DNA from: Riptortus pedestris
Lineage: Eukaryota; Arthropoda; Insecta; Hemiptera; Alydidae
DNA length: 64,000 nucleotides
Direction of reading: 5' to 3'
Assembly: GCA_019009955.1 (NCBI GenBank)
Contig: CM032233.1
Span: forward strand, 122,948,501 to 123,012,500
This document shows, piece after piece, positions 11,251 to 22,122 of this stretch; the first letter of the stretch is position 1, and each line of letters opens with the position of its first letter. A program made the position numbers and the translations under genes. The notes beneath the pieces are model-generated. The model was given only the letters and a program-made list of their open reading frames with translations. It made no database searches and was not told the DNA's origin.

Positions 11251-11251
11251 G

Positions 11252-11760
11252 AAAGTCTGTCAGGCAGAGGCTGCGTAAACTAAGCAGATTTCCCACGTGA
11301 AGTTTTACAATAGAGAAATCTGCCTAATAACGGCAGCAATAGTAAGGAATCTCTAAACCTATTCACGAGGGACGAATAGTTACGAAAACGGCCGCACTAG
11401 CTCTCCGCGGAAAGTGCCGAACATAGCCGACTCCTGCCGACCACACACACAATACAAATGCAAATATCTCGGTTAATATTCAAGATACAAAAAAAATGTA
11501 TAGAATAATATTTATAGTAAATTTAATTTACAATAAGATTGGTTCTTTACAATTTTTCGATCCGAAGCATAAATATGGTAATGACATTAACATTAAACTT
11601 TGGTAATGATCAAACAAAAATTGCGACCGCTAGAGCGTCAACAGACAAATATATATATAATTTTGAACGGACCTCATTTTCGTCATCTCCTGGGTAGGAT
11701 CGATGGACATTTGAGGAAATTTTTCAAAACTCGCATCCCTTAAGGGAAATCTGCTAAAAA
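11252..11760 (+). mobile_element. HINE-like element
   Basis: 5' block AAGTCTGTCAGGCAGAGG (diverged). The C-rich tract is deleted. TA tract at about 11649-11657. The 3' palindrome is reduced to CATCCCTTAAGGGAAATC. Confidence 0.85.
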
Positions 11761-12043
11761 GCATTTCAGAGTAGGGATATAAAATGCCCATCTCTTTTCT
11801 TAGGCAATTTTAGCCGAAAGAGTTTAATCCTCTGGAGAAATGTTACTGAGACTTAAATATAATAATAGTTAGGCTACGTTATGTCAAGGCTGTATAGCTC
11901 CCTATAATTAATCATGATCGCTAATGCTGGTTGCCATTAGACAAGGCTCCAATGGATTTCGGCTCAGATAATGAAGTAGCCCGGACACCATGCAACGGAG
12001 GACTCGAATTAGCCATTAAGGAGAAATTAGCTCTGAAATGGAG

Positions 12044-12642
12044 AAAAAGTCCGTCACGCAAGGGCTGCGTAAATTAAGCAGATTTCCCACGTGGAGTTTT
12101 CCAATAGAGAAATTTCACGAGAGTCGAACAGTTACGGAAACGGCCGAACTAGCTTTTGACGGAAACTCACGGCTAGACCCGAAGTTTGCCGATCTCATTT
12201 CGTCCGTCACGATTAATAAAAATGCAAATATCTCGGTTATTATTCAAGATAGAGAATAAATGTATAGAACAATATTTATAGTAAATGTAATTAATTTGCA
12301 ATAAGATTGGTTCTATACAATTTTTTTTAATCCGACTTATAGCAACGGAGTTATTTCGAATTTTCGAAAATCCCCCCTCTAAACCCCCCCGCCTCCCACT
12401 GGTCCGATTTCAGCCATTAATGAACTTGATCTATATCTTTGTCGTTTTACATAAAACATTTAAATATCGAGTTTGGTAACGAACAAACAAAAATTGAGAC
12501 CGCTAGAGCGTTATCAGACGAATAAATATATATATAAAATTTTGAACGGACCTCATTTTCGTCATCTCCTGGGTAGGATCGATGGACATTTGAAGACATT
12601 TTTCGAAAATCGCGCCATGAGTACGACCTCAATAGCTGATTT
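12044..12642 (+). mobile_element. HINE-like element with truncated 3' end
   Basis: 5' block present with CGCAAGGGCTGCG. It has the ACGAGAGTCGAACAGTTACGG variant shared with 21.6, 23.5 and 62.2 kb. It ends AATAGCTGATTT without the palindrome. Confidence 0.82.
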
Positions 12643-13087
12643 AAATAAAGTATTGTGGTTCCATTTTGAATATTCTTAATTATTTACGTCATATAACAGG
12701 TTTAAGGTGGAGAGAGTGGGGTAAAACGTAGGATTTAATGCGCTTATACAAATGCCAATACGTTTTTAACATGAGTTTTAAATTATTAAAAATAAGTAGT
12801 AGTAGTTAGTTGTATTTCTTAATTGTTGGTCTGACCAAGTAATAACTATGAATTTGACATTTTGAAAATAATTAGATATTACAAAGACATTTTACTTAGC
12901 TGCTGCAACCCTCTTCTCTGATAACCTTTTCCGTTATAGTTTTTAATCATTCAATGAAGCATTCATTGAGTTCAACCAGAATTCATATTTTTTATATAAA
13001 TATTCGACGTTTCAGGAGTATTTACCCAAATTTCCTAGGTTTCAGCCGTTAGTGGACCTCTAATCCTACTTATTTCACATTACAAAA

Positions 13088-13158
13088 TCGATCCTACCTA
13101 CCAGATGACGAAAATGAGGTCCGTTCAAAATAGTATATATATATATATATATGTATAT

Positions 13159-13206
<48 letters not shown>

Positions 13207-13219
13207 GTATTTATATCTG

Positions 13220-13276
<57 letters not shown>

Positions 13277-13731
13277 TTATGTATTTGCCTGTTACTGCTC
13301 TAGCGGTCGCAAGTTTCGTCTTATCATTACCTAACTTGATATATAATCGTTTTATAAAAAAGAAAGAACAAGTTCGTTAACGGCTGAACTCGGAAGAGGG
13401 GAAGAGCTTCGAAAGTTCTTAATATCTCCTTTATATTCAATCGAAAAACTGTATAAAACCAATCTTATTCCAAATGTAATGTCTATAAATGTTGTTATAT
13501 ACATTTATTCTCTAACATCAATAATAACTGAGATGTTTGCATTTTTTAGTTTTCGGCCTTCAATAAACCCCCCCTCCTACTCATGTCTTATTAACTATAA
13601 GCTGTTATATTATGAAGCACATTCTTTGAAGCCTAAATATCAAATATGGTTCTAATTGAACTTTTGCGTTTTGAGATAAATGCAAATACGCGACGCAAGT
13701 GGGAAATTTGCTGAGTTTTCGCAGCCCCTGC
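13088..13731 (-). mobile_element. HINE-like element with very long interrupted TA tract
   Basis: The microsatellite at 13134-13280 alternates (TA)n with GTA and TTTATG interruptions, about 145 bp. The 3' palindrome is missing at the left end. The right end GCAGCCCCTGC lacks GTGACGGAC. Confidence 0.8.
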
Positions 13732-13817
13732 TAATTCTTATTTATTCATGGACGCCCAACAATGGTACTATGCTCTAAAAAAAGTCAAATCTAATAAAAC
13801 AAAACCAAATAAAAGTA

Positions 13818-14620
13818 TTAAAAGTCCGTCACGCAGGGGCTGCGTAAACTAAGCAGATTTCCCATGTGAAGTTTTACAATAGAGAAATCTGCATACTGGT
13901 AACACAACACCACCGTGATTAAATACAAACGGTAAAGAGAAATCTTTCAGTTAATTTAAATAAATTCCCAACTGAAACGGCTTCTGAATTGTAAGAATAA
14001 TTTATATTTTAATAACTCAAATTTTAGTAGTCCAAGAACTAAAGAAGGGGGGGGGGCGGATGAACAGAATGTATTTGCATAAATCTCACAAAGTAACGAA
14101 GGTAAGGTAAGATTAGAAACGACAGGTAAGGATAGAAGAAGCTTCCACCTGAGCCGAGCAGGGACGGAAATGGCCGACCACAGACTTCATAAAAATGCAA
14201 ATATCTTGGTTAATATTCAAGATAGAGAATACATGTATATAACAATATTTATAGTAAATTTAATTTGCAATAAGATTGGTTCTATACAATTTTTCCATCC
14301 GATGCATAATAACGGAGATATTTTGAATTTTAGGAAATCCCCCCCACTCTAAACCCCCCCTCCCTGTAGTCCGATTTCAGTCATTAACGAACTTGATCTG
14401 TCTTTTTACATAAAACGGTCAAATATCGACTTTCGTAACGATCAAACAAAAATTGCGACCGCTAGAGCGTTAACAGACAAATATATATATATCATTTTGA
14501 ACGGAACTCATTTTCGTCATCTCCTGGGTAGGATCGATGGACATTTGAATAAATTTTTCGAAAATCTCGTCATGAGTACGACCTCAATAGCTGATTCCCC
14601 TTAAGGGAAATCTGCTAAAA
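13818..14620 (+). mobile_element. HINE-like element, long subfamily
   Basis: Both termini present. The long subfamily is marked by CATACTGGTAACACAAC, an inserted G-run (14046-14056), and GGTAAGGTAAG...GAAGCTTCCACCTGAGCC. The same layout occurs at 43194, 45133 and 60903. Confidence 0.9.
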
Positions 14621-15028
14621 AGACGAGACAAAATAAATACAATATTAGCTAGTAACATAACAAGTATAACAATCCATGAACAATTTATATAATATATACA
14701 AACAAATAAAGGGGATGTGTGATGTGTGTGTGTGTGTGTGTGTAGTTTTATAAGATTTTAAGTATATTTTTATGATTTTAGTATATTGAAGAATGTGTTA
14801 ATTTAATTGAATTTGTTTTTCTTATTTAACACGTTAATCGACATGTCAGTCATATGTGTCTGACGCTAAGAAGTTCTACATGAGCCATGTCTGACGTACG
14901 CGATTTGGTAGAAGGCCACGTCAATCACACAAACGATACATTTGCATTATGTTTCGAAAGCTTGGCCTATCAGGAACAAAACTTGAAAATTTCTTGGATT
15001 AGTACAAACAATAAAATGAAATAAACAT
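14621..15028. other. AT-rich sequence with a (TG)n tract
   Basis: Holds a (TG)n run at about 14720-14742. Nothing else is recognised. Confidence 0.4.
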
Positions 15029-15030
15029 AA

Positions 15031-15230
15031 ATACTATTAAGGTCTTCGGGTCTTGACCGTGTCTTCATATTGGTTGCCAACGTTTCGCTAGACATGCTGC
15101 TAGCTTCCTCAGGGCTATCTCTGAGACTGAGAGTCTCAGAGATAGCCCTGAGGAAGCTAGCAGCAAGTCTAGCGAAACGTTGGCAACCAATATGAAGACA
15201 CGGTCAAGACCCGAAGACCTTAATAGTATT
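15031..15230. repeat. 200-bp near-perfect palindrome with hammerhead-like cores
   Basis: Arms of about 95 bp run from ATACTATTAAGGTCTTCGG to its reverse complement at 15210-15230. Each arm has CTGAGGA, a GCTAG/CTAGC stem, and GAAACGT. On the + strand: CTGAGGA 15148-15154, stem II 15056-equivalent at 15156-15160/15169-15173, GAAA 15174-15177. On the minus strand the mirrored motif spans 15076-15115. GCC/GGC can pair as a short stem I. Confidence 0.8.
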
Positions 15231-15558
15231 AATGACCAGGACCGTGGAAGTCTACGAGTATATTTGAAATAAACATAGTTATATAATGGCATATTGTTTC
15301 AGTTGAAAACATTTTTTTGAAAAAAAATTGTTGTGAACATTTTTCTGATATTATCGTGGCGATTAACGTGTTAATTGTGTGTCACGACACAGGTGATTTA
15401 CAAGCAAACCGTCAGTTTTAGGCGAAGTCAAGCTTAGGTGGACCAAGCTCTACTTTTAACACATGGAAAAGCTCTTTTATACCAAAATAATATAATACAT
15501 ATACATTAAATATAATACTGCTGGGAGTGGTTATTCTGATGAGTTGTTGGTTTTGCAG

Positions 15559-15662
15559 ATGCCAGGCAGGTACGGGGAGGTGCGTTGTGGATAAGGCACA
15601 CAGAAACCAATGCCAAGCTTGCAGGCTCAAGAAATGTCTCAGCATGGGAATGAATAAAGACG
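15559..15662 (+). CDS. Hr51: Internal exon of an NR2E3/Hr51-type nuclear receptor (second zinc finger)
   Basis: The 104-bp exon follows a TTGTTGGTTTTGCAG acceptor and ends at donor G|GTAAGC. The first base completes a codon from the preceding exon. The next 34 codons begin [18 protein letters not shown] and continue through QACRLKKC to MNKD, and the last G opens the next codon. Cysteines at exon residues 1, 8, 18 and 21 are the four zinc ligands of the second finger of a nuclear-receptor DNA-binding domain. [17 protein letters not shown] favours the NR2E3/PNR/Hr51 group; tailless-type receptors usually have THRNQCRAC. Proteins of this family are DNA-binding transcription factors; Drosophila Hr51 acts in neurons. 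The exon carrying the first finger and P-box is not recognisable upstream. Unlike its surroundings, the exon has no frameshift or stop. Assignment to a nuclear receptor is near certain; the subfamily is strongly supported by the next exon. Confidence 0.95.
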
Positions 15663-15934
15663 GTAAGCGATGACATTAAATATCTACAATTGATCTTACA
15701 ACTATTCTCCAATTTCATTAAATTAATTTCAGAGGGTGCCCTCCTCAACATTTTTATTATTTAGGAATGAGAATTGATTTCATCGGCTTCTTCTCTTATT
15801 TTTTTTCCAAGCACCCTGAATCCGAAGTTTACCTTGATCAATTTTGACAAGAAATACGGTTTCTTGACTTTAACTTCCTATACTGCATCCTTTATTACAA
15901 TCCTCCATTTTTAAATTAACCTCAGCCTTGTGCT

Positions 15935-16125
15935 ACTGTTACTAATCAGGATGGGTTATCTGAAAGTTACAATCCTATTATTGCCGAGACTGGACTAAGG
16001 ATTTTGTTTAATAAGTTCGCCATTAAATCAATGACTATTGGAAACGTGAGAATAGACCCACGCGACTAGGTTTTCCAAGTATGATACATCAGGACGAACG
16101 CCTTAACTCACAGCCCATATATACT
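15935..16125 (-). mobile_element. SINE-like repeat, diverged copy
   Basis: Shares the GATGGGTTATCTG...GAGACTGG.CTAAGGATTTTGTTTAAT layout with copies at 20.1, 46.5 and 59.7 kb, but the tRNA-like B box is not preserved. Confidence 0.5.
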
Positions 16126-16594
16126 TCAAAGTGTTGGGCTTATTGTGTGCGATGGCAAATACAATTGAAGGGGTTATTTGAATAGTGGCACTCCACCTTT
16201 TGACAAATTGGACTAACTGCACTTTTAATATCAGAAATGTCCCTTCGTTTTATTATAAAAGTGGTACAGCTTCAACTTCTTTCTACGGTTAACAGAGTGC
16301 ACCACAATGAAAGCATCTTAGATAACCCTACAAGAAAATTATTTTAATAGTGGTACAGCTCAACTGTGTTCCATGGCATGCTAAACACTTAAAGAAGACA
16401 ATGCTTTTTATGTCCTGAATCTTAAACCCACTCGTGGAAGAGGGAGACCAAAAGAATTTGGAACACTTCAAATTCCACATTTGTATCCTCAGCCAAGAAA
16501 GGTTATTCAAAAGAAGAAACAGGATATGATTACCCTCTTTTATTCCAGCTAAAATGCCAAATATCGCCGAAAGGTGGCCTCAATTCAATCTTCA
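16126..16594. other. Unassigned intronic sequence
   Basis: Contains two partial direct repeats of GTGGTACAGCT (16261 and 16350). No supported gene. Confidence 0.3.
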
Positions 16595-16714
16595 TTGATG
16601 GAGAAATTGCCGAAGGTCAGTCGATGAAAAGGACGTGAACTAGCTCGGTTAAATCTTTTTATAGTTTTGTACTACTCTTGAGGAGGTGTCATAGTGCGAA
16701 ACATGTTGAGGAAA
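16595..16714 (+). repeat. PLE-terminus-like repeat with hammerhead-like core
   Basis: TTGAGGA...TGCGAAACATGTTGAGG at 16673-16706. The leading GGAGAAATTGCCGAAGGTCA and the core recur at 55424-55562, where the core is inverted. ACATGT is a self-complementary stem III candidate. Confidence 0.5.
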
Positions 16715-16849
16715 AAACGAAGACTGTCACGCAGGGGCTGGGTTAACTAAGCAGATTTCCCACTAGCATCACGGATTTGCATTTATCTCATAACGTAAAA
16801 GTTCAATGAGATCAATATTTGGCATTTAACTTTGTAATCAAGTGGTTCA

Positions 16850-16905
<56 letters not shown>
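16715..16905 (+). mobile_element. HINE-like 5' fragment with (TA)n
   Basis: Has GACTGTCACGCAGGGGCTGGG and AGCAGATTTCCC, then TTTGCATTTATCTCATAACG, ending in a TA/GTAT tract at 16852-16914. The rest is missing. Confidence 0.7.
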
Positions 16906-16911
<6 letters not shown>

Positions 16912-17494
16912 ATATTAGCTAAGGTACTTGGCGTTGCTCGGGAAAGGATTAGTGACTGAATAATGATGGTATTTTTAAGTCAAGGCTTCAATATGTACAA
17001 TTACACTTCATGTCTCGGCATATTGGATTTCTGTAAGGGTCAGGTAACTAACTGTAGGGGACTTATATACATTTTAATTTTGAAGAATAAATGAAAATGA
17101 GTTCCTAAGTAAAGAGATCGTAAGAATGAGTTCCTCGTAAATGAGTTCCTAAAGAGATCGTAGCACTCTATGCAACCTGAATAACACTTTAAACAATCAT
17201 ATTGAGTTTAAACTCATGTCTTTTGTCATAATGACGTCATCAAGCAACGTTTAATAGTTGTAGATAGTGCATAGTTATTTCAATAACGTTAAAATATCCG
17301 AGGATATAAAATGATATATAGCAGAATTAAAGGGTGTGATTCCTCACCAATATGAAATAATCTTAAATGAGTACATAAAAAGGTTACATATCGAGACTAG
17401 TATTGTTCAATTAACAATTTTCGAGTGAAGAACGTAAAATTTTAATTGATGGCTTCACACAACATATTTGCATGTTTCTTACGTAGTTATTATT

Positions 17495-17940
17495 TTTTTT
17501 TTGGAGCGTTCACAGCGAGGCGATATTGCTCATAAAAAAACAATGTATATAAACAAAATACAAAAATGAAAACAGTAACAAAAAAACTAAACAATACAAA
17601 CTAAGAACGCAAACAAATAACAGAAGGCAACTAAATAACAGAACGCTACAAAATTACAGAACGCAACTAAATGACAGAACTCAACTAAATAAAACTCAAC
17701 TAAATAACAGAACGCAATCAAATAACAAAACTCAACTAAATAACAGAACGCAAACAAATAACAAAAGTAACTAAATAACAGAACGCGACATAATAAAAAA
17801 ACGCAACTAAACGACAGAACGCAACTAAATAACAGAACGCAATCAAATAACAAAACTCAACTAATAACAGAACGCAAACAAATAACAAAACGCAACTAAA
17901 TAACAGAACGCAACAAAATAACAAAACGCAACCAAATCTT
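17495..17940. repeat. 18-bp minisatellite in a repeat starting GGAGCGTTCACAGCGAGG
   Basis: From about 17617 to 17937 the unit AACAGAACGCAACTAAAT recurs roughly 17 times with substitutions. Because 18 is a multiple of 3, it gives long spurious frames on the minus strand. A related leader (GGCAATATTGCTCA) occurs at 19460 and (GGCGATTTTGCTCA) at 56147. Confidence 0.85.
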
Positions 17941-17999
17941 ACGTAGTTAGGTTCCGAAAGAAACAATATTTAAGTTTTGGATAAATGTTTTACATGACA

Positions 18000-18363
18000 T
18001 ATTGGCTTATTTTTAATGTCACATGAGTAGAAGGAGGGGGGAGTGGATTACTGAGGCTGAAAACAGAAAATTAAAAATATTTGCGATACAAAAAAATGTA
18101 CATTACAATAATTGTAGAAAATTTAATTAGCAACAAGAGCGGTTATATAGCATATTTCTATCCAACTCATGATAACAGAGATATTTTAAATTATTGATCC
18201 TCCCCCCCCCCTTTCTTTGCCTTTCTCTTAGTACGAGTTTAGCTATCAACGTACTTGTTTTTTAGTTTTGCATAACCCGTTTAATATAGAGTTTGATAAC
18301 GATCAAATAAAAATTACGACCGTTAGAGTTTTAATAGACAAATATATCGGTCTATCTATATAT
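18000..18363 (+). mobile_element. HINE-like element, left part, interrupted by TIR element
   Basis: Contains GAGTAGAAGGAGG, a C10 tract, and ACGACCGTTAGAG up to TAGACAAATATAT. It resumes at 19147 with the TA tract, then GAACAGACCTCATTTTCGTC to about 19340. Confidence 0.75.
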
Positions 18364-19146
18364 GTTACTGTAAAACGCCGAACTGTGGTAAATGTCAGGA
18401 CTTACCGGTAAATCCGAGGATTTACCAAGAGCACTGGTTAAAGTCCGAAATGTAGATGAAATTCCAGCTTTTACCGCTTTGCAGTTGGTCAATCCCCGGA
18501 TTTACCGTCTGGCTTGGTAAATGCCCGAAAAACATTAAATAAATGTGAGATTTCGTACTTTTACCAATGCTGTTTGGTAAATGTGCGGATTTGCCAAGGC
18601 TCATTGGTAAATGTCCAGTGTCAAGAGGAGTGTGGACAGGGATACTCCCCCCTACCTCATTTTCTTGTCTCCTGATGTAGTGCCCGACGAAGAGATAAGC
18701 CTTCGCACCGTAGGTCGTCAACAGTCATTGGTTGGTGGCTAGGGTTTCAAAAAGTGCAACTACTTAAAAAAATGTTCAAATAAGAAATGTTTGAGCAAGT
18801 TAGCTAACATGAAGTGCAATTCCAAGTGCCACAATTCTCTCCCATGCTATAACAAATAATAATAAAACTTATTCTAACATTTTCATTTCAAATAACCTTT
18901 ATTCCATTTTTTACCAACAGACGCTGGGAAATGTTAGGATTTACCAAAATCTGTTGGTAAAAGTCCGAAATACGCATCCTGTTTGAGATAATTCTAGCTT
19001 TTACCGAGCCTCCTAGGAAATCCTAAGATTTACTGGCTAAAGTCCGATTTGAAAGACAAAATCGGACATTTACCAACGCTTCTGGTAAATCCTAAGATTT
19101 ACCGGTAAATCTTAGAATATACCACACCCCGGGGTTTTACAGTAAC
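18364..19146. mobile_element. 783-bp TIR element with internal GGTAAA/TTTACC motif array
   Basis: Ends are GTTACTGTAAAAC and GTTTTACAGTAAC, perfect inverted repeats of 13 bp followed by imperfect pairing. It lies in the TA tract of a HINE, so the target duplication (probably TA or AT) is ambiguous. The two outer 250-bp zones contain 8 GGTAAA and about 9 TTTACC motifs, several paired as GGTAAATxCxxGGATTTACC. The middle (18650-18900) lacks them. No coding frame. It resembles the subterminal transposase-site arrays of cut-and-paste elements, but I cannot place the superfamily. Confidence 0.8.
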
Positions 19147-19210
<64 letters not shown>

Positions 19211-19340
19211 ATACATATTTTTGAACAGACCTCATTTTCGTCATCTCCTAGGTAGGATTTCTGAACATTTGAATTGTTTCCAAACATTTGACATGAGTGC
19301 AACCTCAGTAGGTAATTTGTGTGAAGAGAAACTTCTAAAC
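19147..19340 (+). mobile_element. HINE-like element, right part
   Basis: TA tract 19150-19213, then CATTTTCGTCATCTCCTAGG and a degenerate 3' end (GGTAATTTGTGTGAAG). It continues the element ending at 18363. Confidence 0.75.
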
Positions 19341-19930
19341 GAGCCATATACGGATGTTATTTCATTTATCTTTTCCAAATTCGAATTACTTTGACCTTTT
19401 CCTTATCGCTGGAGCTGATTTATCTTAATTTTTATTTCTTTATTTAGCATTCTCTACGTGGCAATATTGCTCAGATAACAAAAGAGAACATTATCAATAA
19501 TAGCAACAACAAAAATCATCAACAAAAAACCAATAAATGTATAATAAATGAATGAAAATAACAAAACATCTCGACAACAGTAACAAGAAAACTAATTGAG
19601 CAATAACATTAGAGGAAAAGATTAGATCTAAGAGCAAAAAACTAGTAATGTGTAATTGAATATTAAACCAAAAATAGAAAGAAACATCAAATAGAAAATA
19701 TAATGTTAATCGATAAGACCTTAAATGTATAAGTAAGTTGATTATTTAAAAAAAAACAAGGAATAAATAAAAAAGGAAAAAATAATAATATAAAATACTT
19801 TGTCCTTACTGATTAAAGTAATGAATTATTCAAAAATTTCATCTAAAAGTTTTCATATATATTTAAAAAAAAAAGAATTTTTAAATAAAAATAAAATAAA
19901 ATGTAGCACAAGAGTGGATATACAAAGAAA
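19341..19930. other. A-rich intronic sequence
   Basis: Contains the GGCAATATTGCTCAGATAAC leader shared with 17.5 and 56.1 kb, then ACAA/AATAA-rich low complexity. No gene is seen. Confidence 0.4.
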
Positions 19931-19939
19931 ACAAAATAC

Positions 19940-20060
19940 TATATTTTTGAGAAGTCAGTAATTCGGGCCAGTCGTGAGGTATTTGTAAGGTAATTCAGTA
20001 AGTGTGTGTTTGACTGTTATATGAACATTGTAAGTCTGACAAATTGGAGTTGTATTTCTT
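19940..20060 (-). pseudogene. LINE C-terminal fragment
   Basis: Minus-strand reading gives TPICQTYNVHITVKHTLTELP, the same Cys/KH segment as at 6.7 kb but without the second cysteine. Confidence 0.5.
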
Positions 20061-20079
20061 TCTAAATTTAAAATTATTT

Positions 20080-20290
20080 ATGAACGTCCACTTTTTGCAA
20101 CTAAGACTAATTGGGAAGGGGTCTCTATAGGTTACCACCCTTTTCTAGCCAGGCTGGGATTAAGGACTTTACTTAATGAATTCCGTCACTAAATAAATTC
20201 CTATTGTCCAGGCGGAAATCGAACTCGCAACTCTAGGTTTACCATGTGAGATTAAGGTCAACGCTTTAACTAACATAACTAACCCCCGTG
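20080..20290 (-). mobile_element. tRNA-derived SINE-like repeat
   Basis: On the minus strand GCGAGTTCGATTTCCGCC resembles a tRNA B box (GTTCGATTC type) and is followed by a body ending TTGCAAAAAGTGGACG. It shares the whole body with 59.65 kb. It is not a tRNA gene, because no cloverleaf closes. Confidence 0.65.
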
Positions 20291-20553
20291 TTTCTTTCTA
20301 TCAAATATGAGTGTGTCAGTAATGTATGCCCAATTCGTAGTCGTGTTAGTATAAATCGTCTCGTCGTGTCATCTGTTCACTTGTCCATACTTCGACAGTG
20401 TACTCGATTTCTCTCAACTTGTTAAGTGAGTTGTACCAGTTTTCTTACCATGTATTGAGTATTTTTTGTTTTATCAAACACCATGTACAGTCAAAGAGTT
20501 GATATCGCAACCCCTTTATTTGTGCGTGATTTCTCTTAAGAGAAATTCTAAAT

Positions 20554-21046
20554 CAGGTGTGGGCAACCTCTGACATATTGCAGGCCAAACTTTAGTGTGC
20601 AAGTAAGCCGCTGTTAAAAGTAGTTCATTTTAAAGTAGTGTTCATGATTTTTAACGATAGATATCAGACATGAAATTATAACGACAATGTAATTATAATA
20701 CAATTTATTAAAATAACAAAATAAAATGAAAAGATAGATACAACATGGTACAATCAATGAGTTTGAATTTGGGAAACTAATCCATCGATGTTTGGATTAA
20801 TTCCACTGATACAAAGACAAAAAGAATTTTTCAAATTATCGTTAGTCAGCCTTGTACGATGTTTTGATTTATTAACTTTCCTCAATGAAAAGAACTTTTC
20901 GCATTTATAAGTACTGCAAACGGACAAATCTCTCCTCATGTTCCTGATTTCGAGTAAGTAGTAATGTTTTTGTTTGATTGGGTTTTTTCAAAATGTCTCG
21001 CGGGCCGGATCAAACCTTAACGCGGGCCGGGGGTTGCTCACATATG
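20554..21046 (-). mobile_element. Short hAT element with transposase C-terminal remnant
   Basis: Starts CAGGTGTGGGCAAC and ends GTTGCTCACATATG, with GCAGGCC/GGGCCGG next to the termini. It is flanked by TTCTAAAT (20546-20553) and TTCTAAAC (21047-21054), an 8-bp duplication with one mismatch, the size typical of hAT. The minus strand at 20754-20939 encodes CEKFFSLRKVNKSKHRTRLT followed by N-x-x-LKNS and a VSQ tail. This is the C-terminal dimerisation end of hAT transposases of the Charlie/GTF2IRD2-like type. The catalytic region is absent. Confidence 0.88.
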
Positions 21047-21054
21047 TTCTAAAC

Positions 21055-21546
21055 GAGACATATACGTGTGCTATTACATTGATCTTTTCCAAAATCCACA
21101 TATTGGTTAGATTTCAAAAATTTCACATGTTGAATAGGGGAATTGGGTTAAAATAGGAATGAGGTCCGGTAGGGGGAGTCACTTGTTGAAAGTAAATAGG
21201 GAGGGCTAACGAGGTCTCAAACCCAAATCAATTCCATCTAACACTAGTCAATTTCTATTGAGGCCAGCGGGAGCTTAGGGACAACTGTTCCTAATAGAAG
21301 CTGGGGCAGGAGCCGTCCACATGCTACCCTCCATCACCATCACCATTCATCGCCTACTAAATTATTCCTCTAATGGAGAAAATATGCGACCAGATGACGA
21401 ATATAAATCCCCTAATATGCAAACTCTTAGTCCCCCATGATTCTCCAAACATGAATTAAACTCCTACTCCCGACCCCGAGCTTTCTGCTTTCATAGTTGC
21501 TAATGCCTTTTGCCTTTACACCAATCTCCTTAATGTATTACAAAAT
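21055..21546. other. Unassigned intronic sequence
   Basis: Resumes the sequence interrupted by the hAT element (compare 19335-19390), then a GC-moderate stretch with no supported gene. Confidence 0.3.
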
Positions 21547-22122
21547 AAAATGTTCGTCACGCAGGGGCTGCGTAAACTAAACAGATTTCCCACGGGAAGT
21601 TTTACAATAGAAAAATTTCACGAGAGCCGAGCAGTAAATGAAACGGCCGAACTAGCTTTTGGTGGGAAAGTCAAGTCCATTAGCCGCCCAGATTTAATAA
21701 AGATGCAAATATCTCGGTTAATATTCAAGATAGAGAATAAATGTATATAACAATATTTATAGTAAATTTAATTTGCAAACGATTAATTCTGTACAATTTT
21801 TCGATCCGACGTATAGTAACGGAGATATTTCGAATTTTCGAAAATCATCCCCTCTAAACCCCTCCTCCCACTGGTCCAATTTCAGCCGTTAACGAACTTG
21901 ATCTTTCTTTTTACATAAAACGACTAAATATCGAGTTTGATAACGATCAAACAAAAATTGCGACCGCTAGCGCGACAACAGACAAATATGTATATAATTT
22001 TGAATGGACCACATTTTTTCATCATCTGGGTAGGATCGATGGACATTTGAAGAAATATTTCGAAAATCGCGTCACGAGTACGACCTCAATAGCTGATTTC
22101 CCTTAAGGTAAATCTGCTAAAA
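21547..22122 (+). mobile_element. HINE-like element, upstream member of a tandem pair
   Basis: Complete. It ends CTTAAGGTAAATCTGCTAAAA at 22122, directly abutting the next copy. Confidence 0.9.

Noticed and set aside
13105..13380. Frames rich in alternating Ile-Tyr
   Set aside because: Translation of (TA)n tracts within HINE elements.
1..15558. First zinc-finger exon of the receptor
   Set aside because: I looked for a C-x2-C...GCxGFFKR-type exon on the + strand and saw none; it probably lies upstream of the window.
15506..15751. 81-codon minus-strand frame over the receptor exon
   Set aside because: Opposite strand of a well-supported exon; no similarity of its own.
17587..17966. Minus-strand frames rich in FCYLVAFCYL
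   Set aside because: Translation of the 18-bp minisatellite; a hydrophobic look with no gene behind it.
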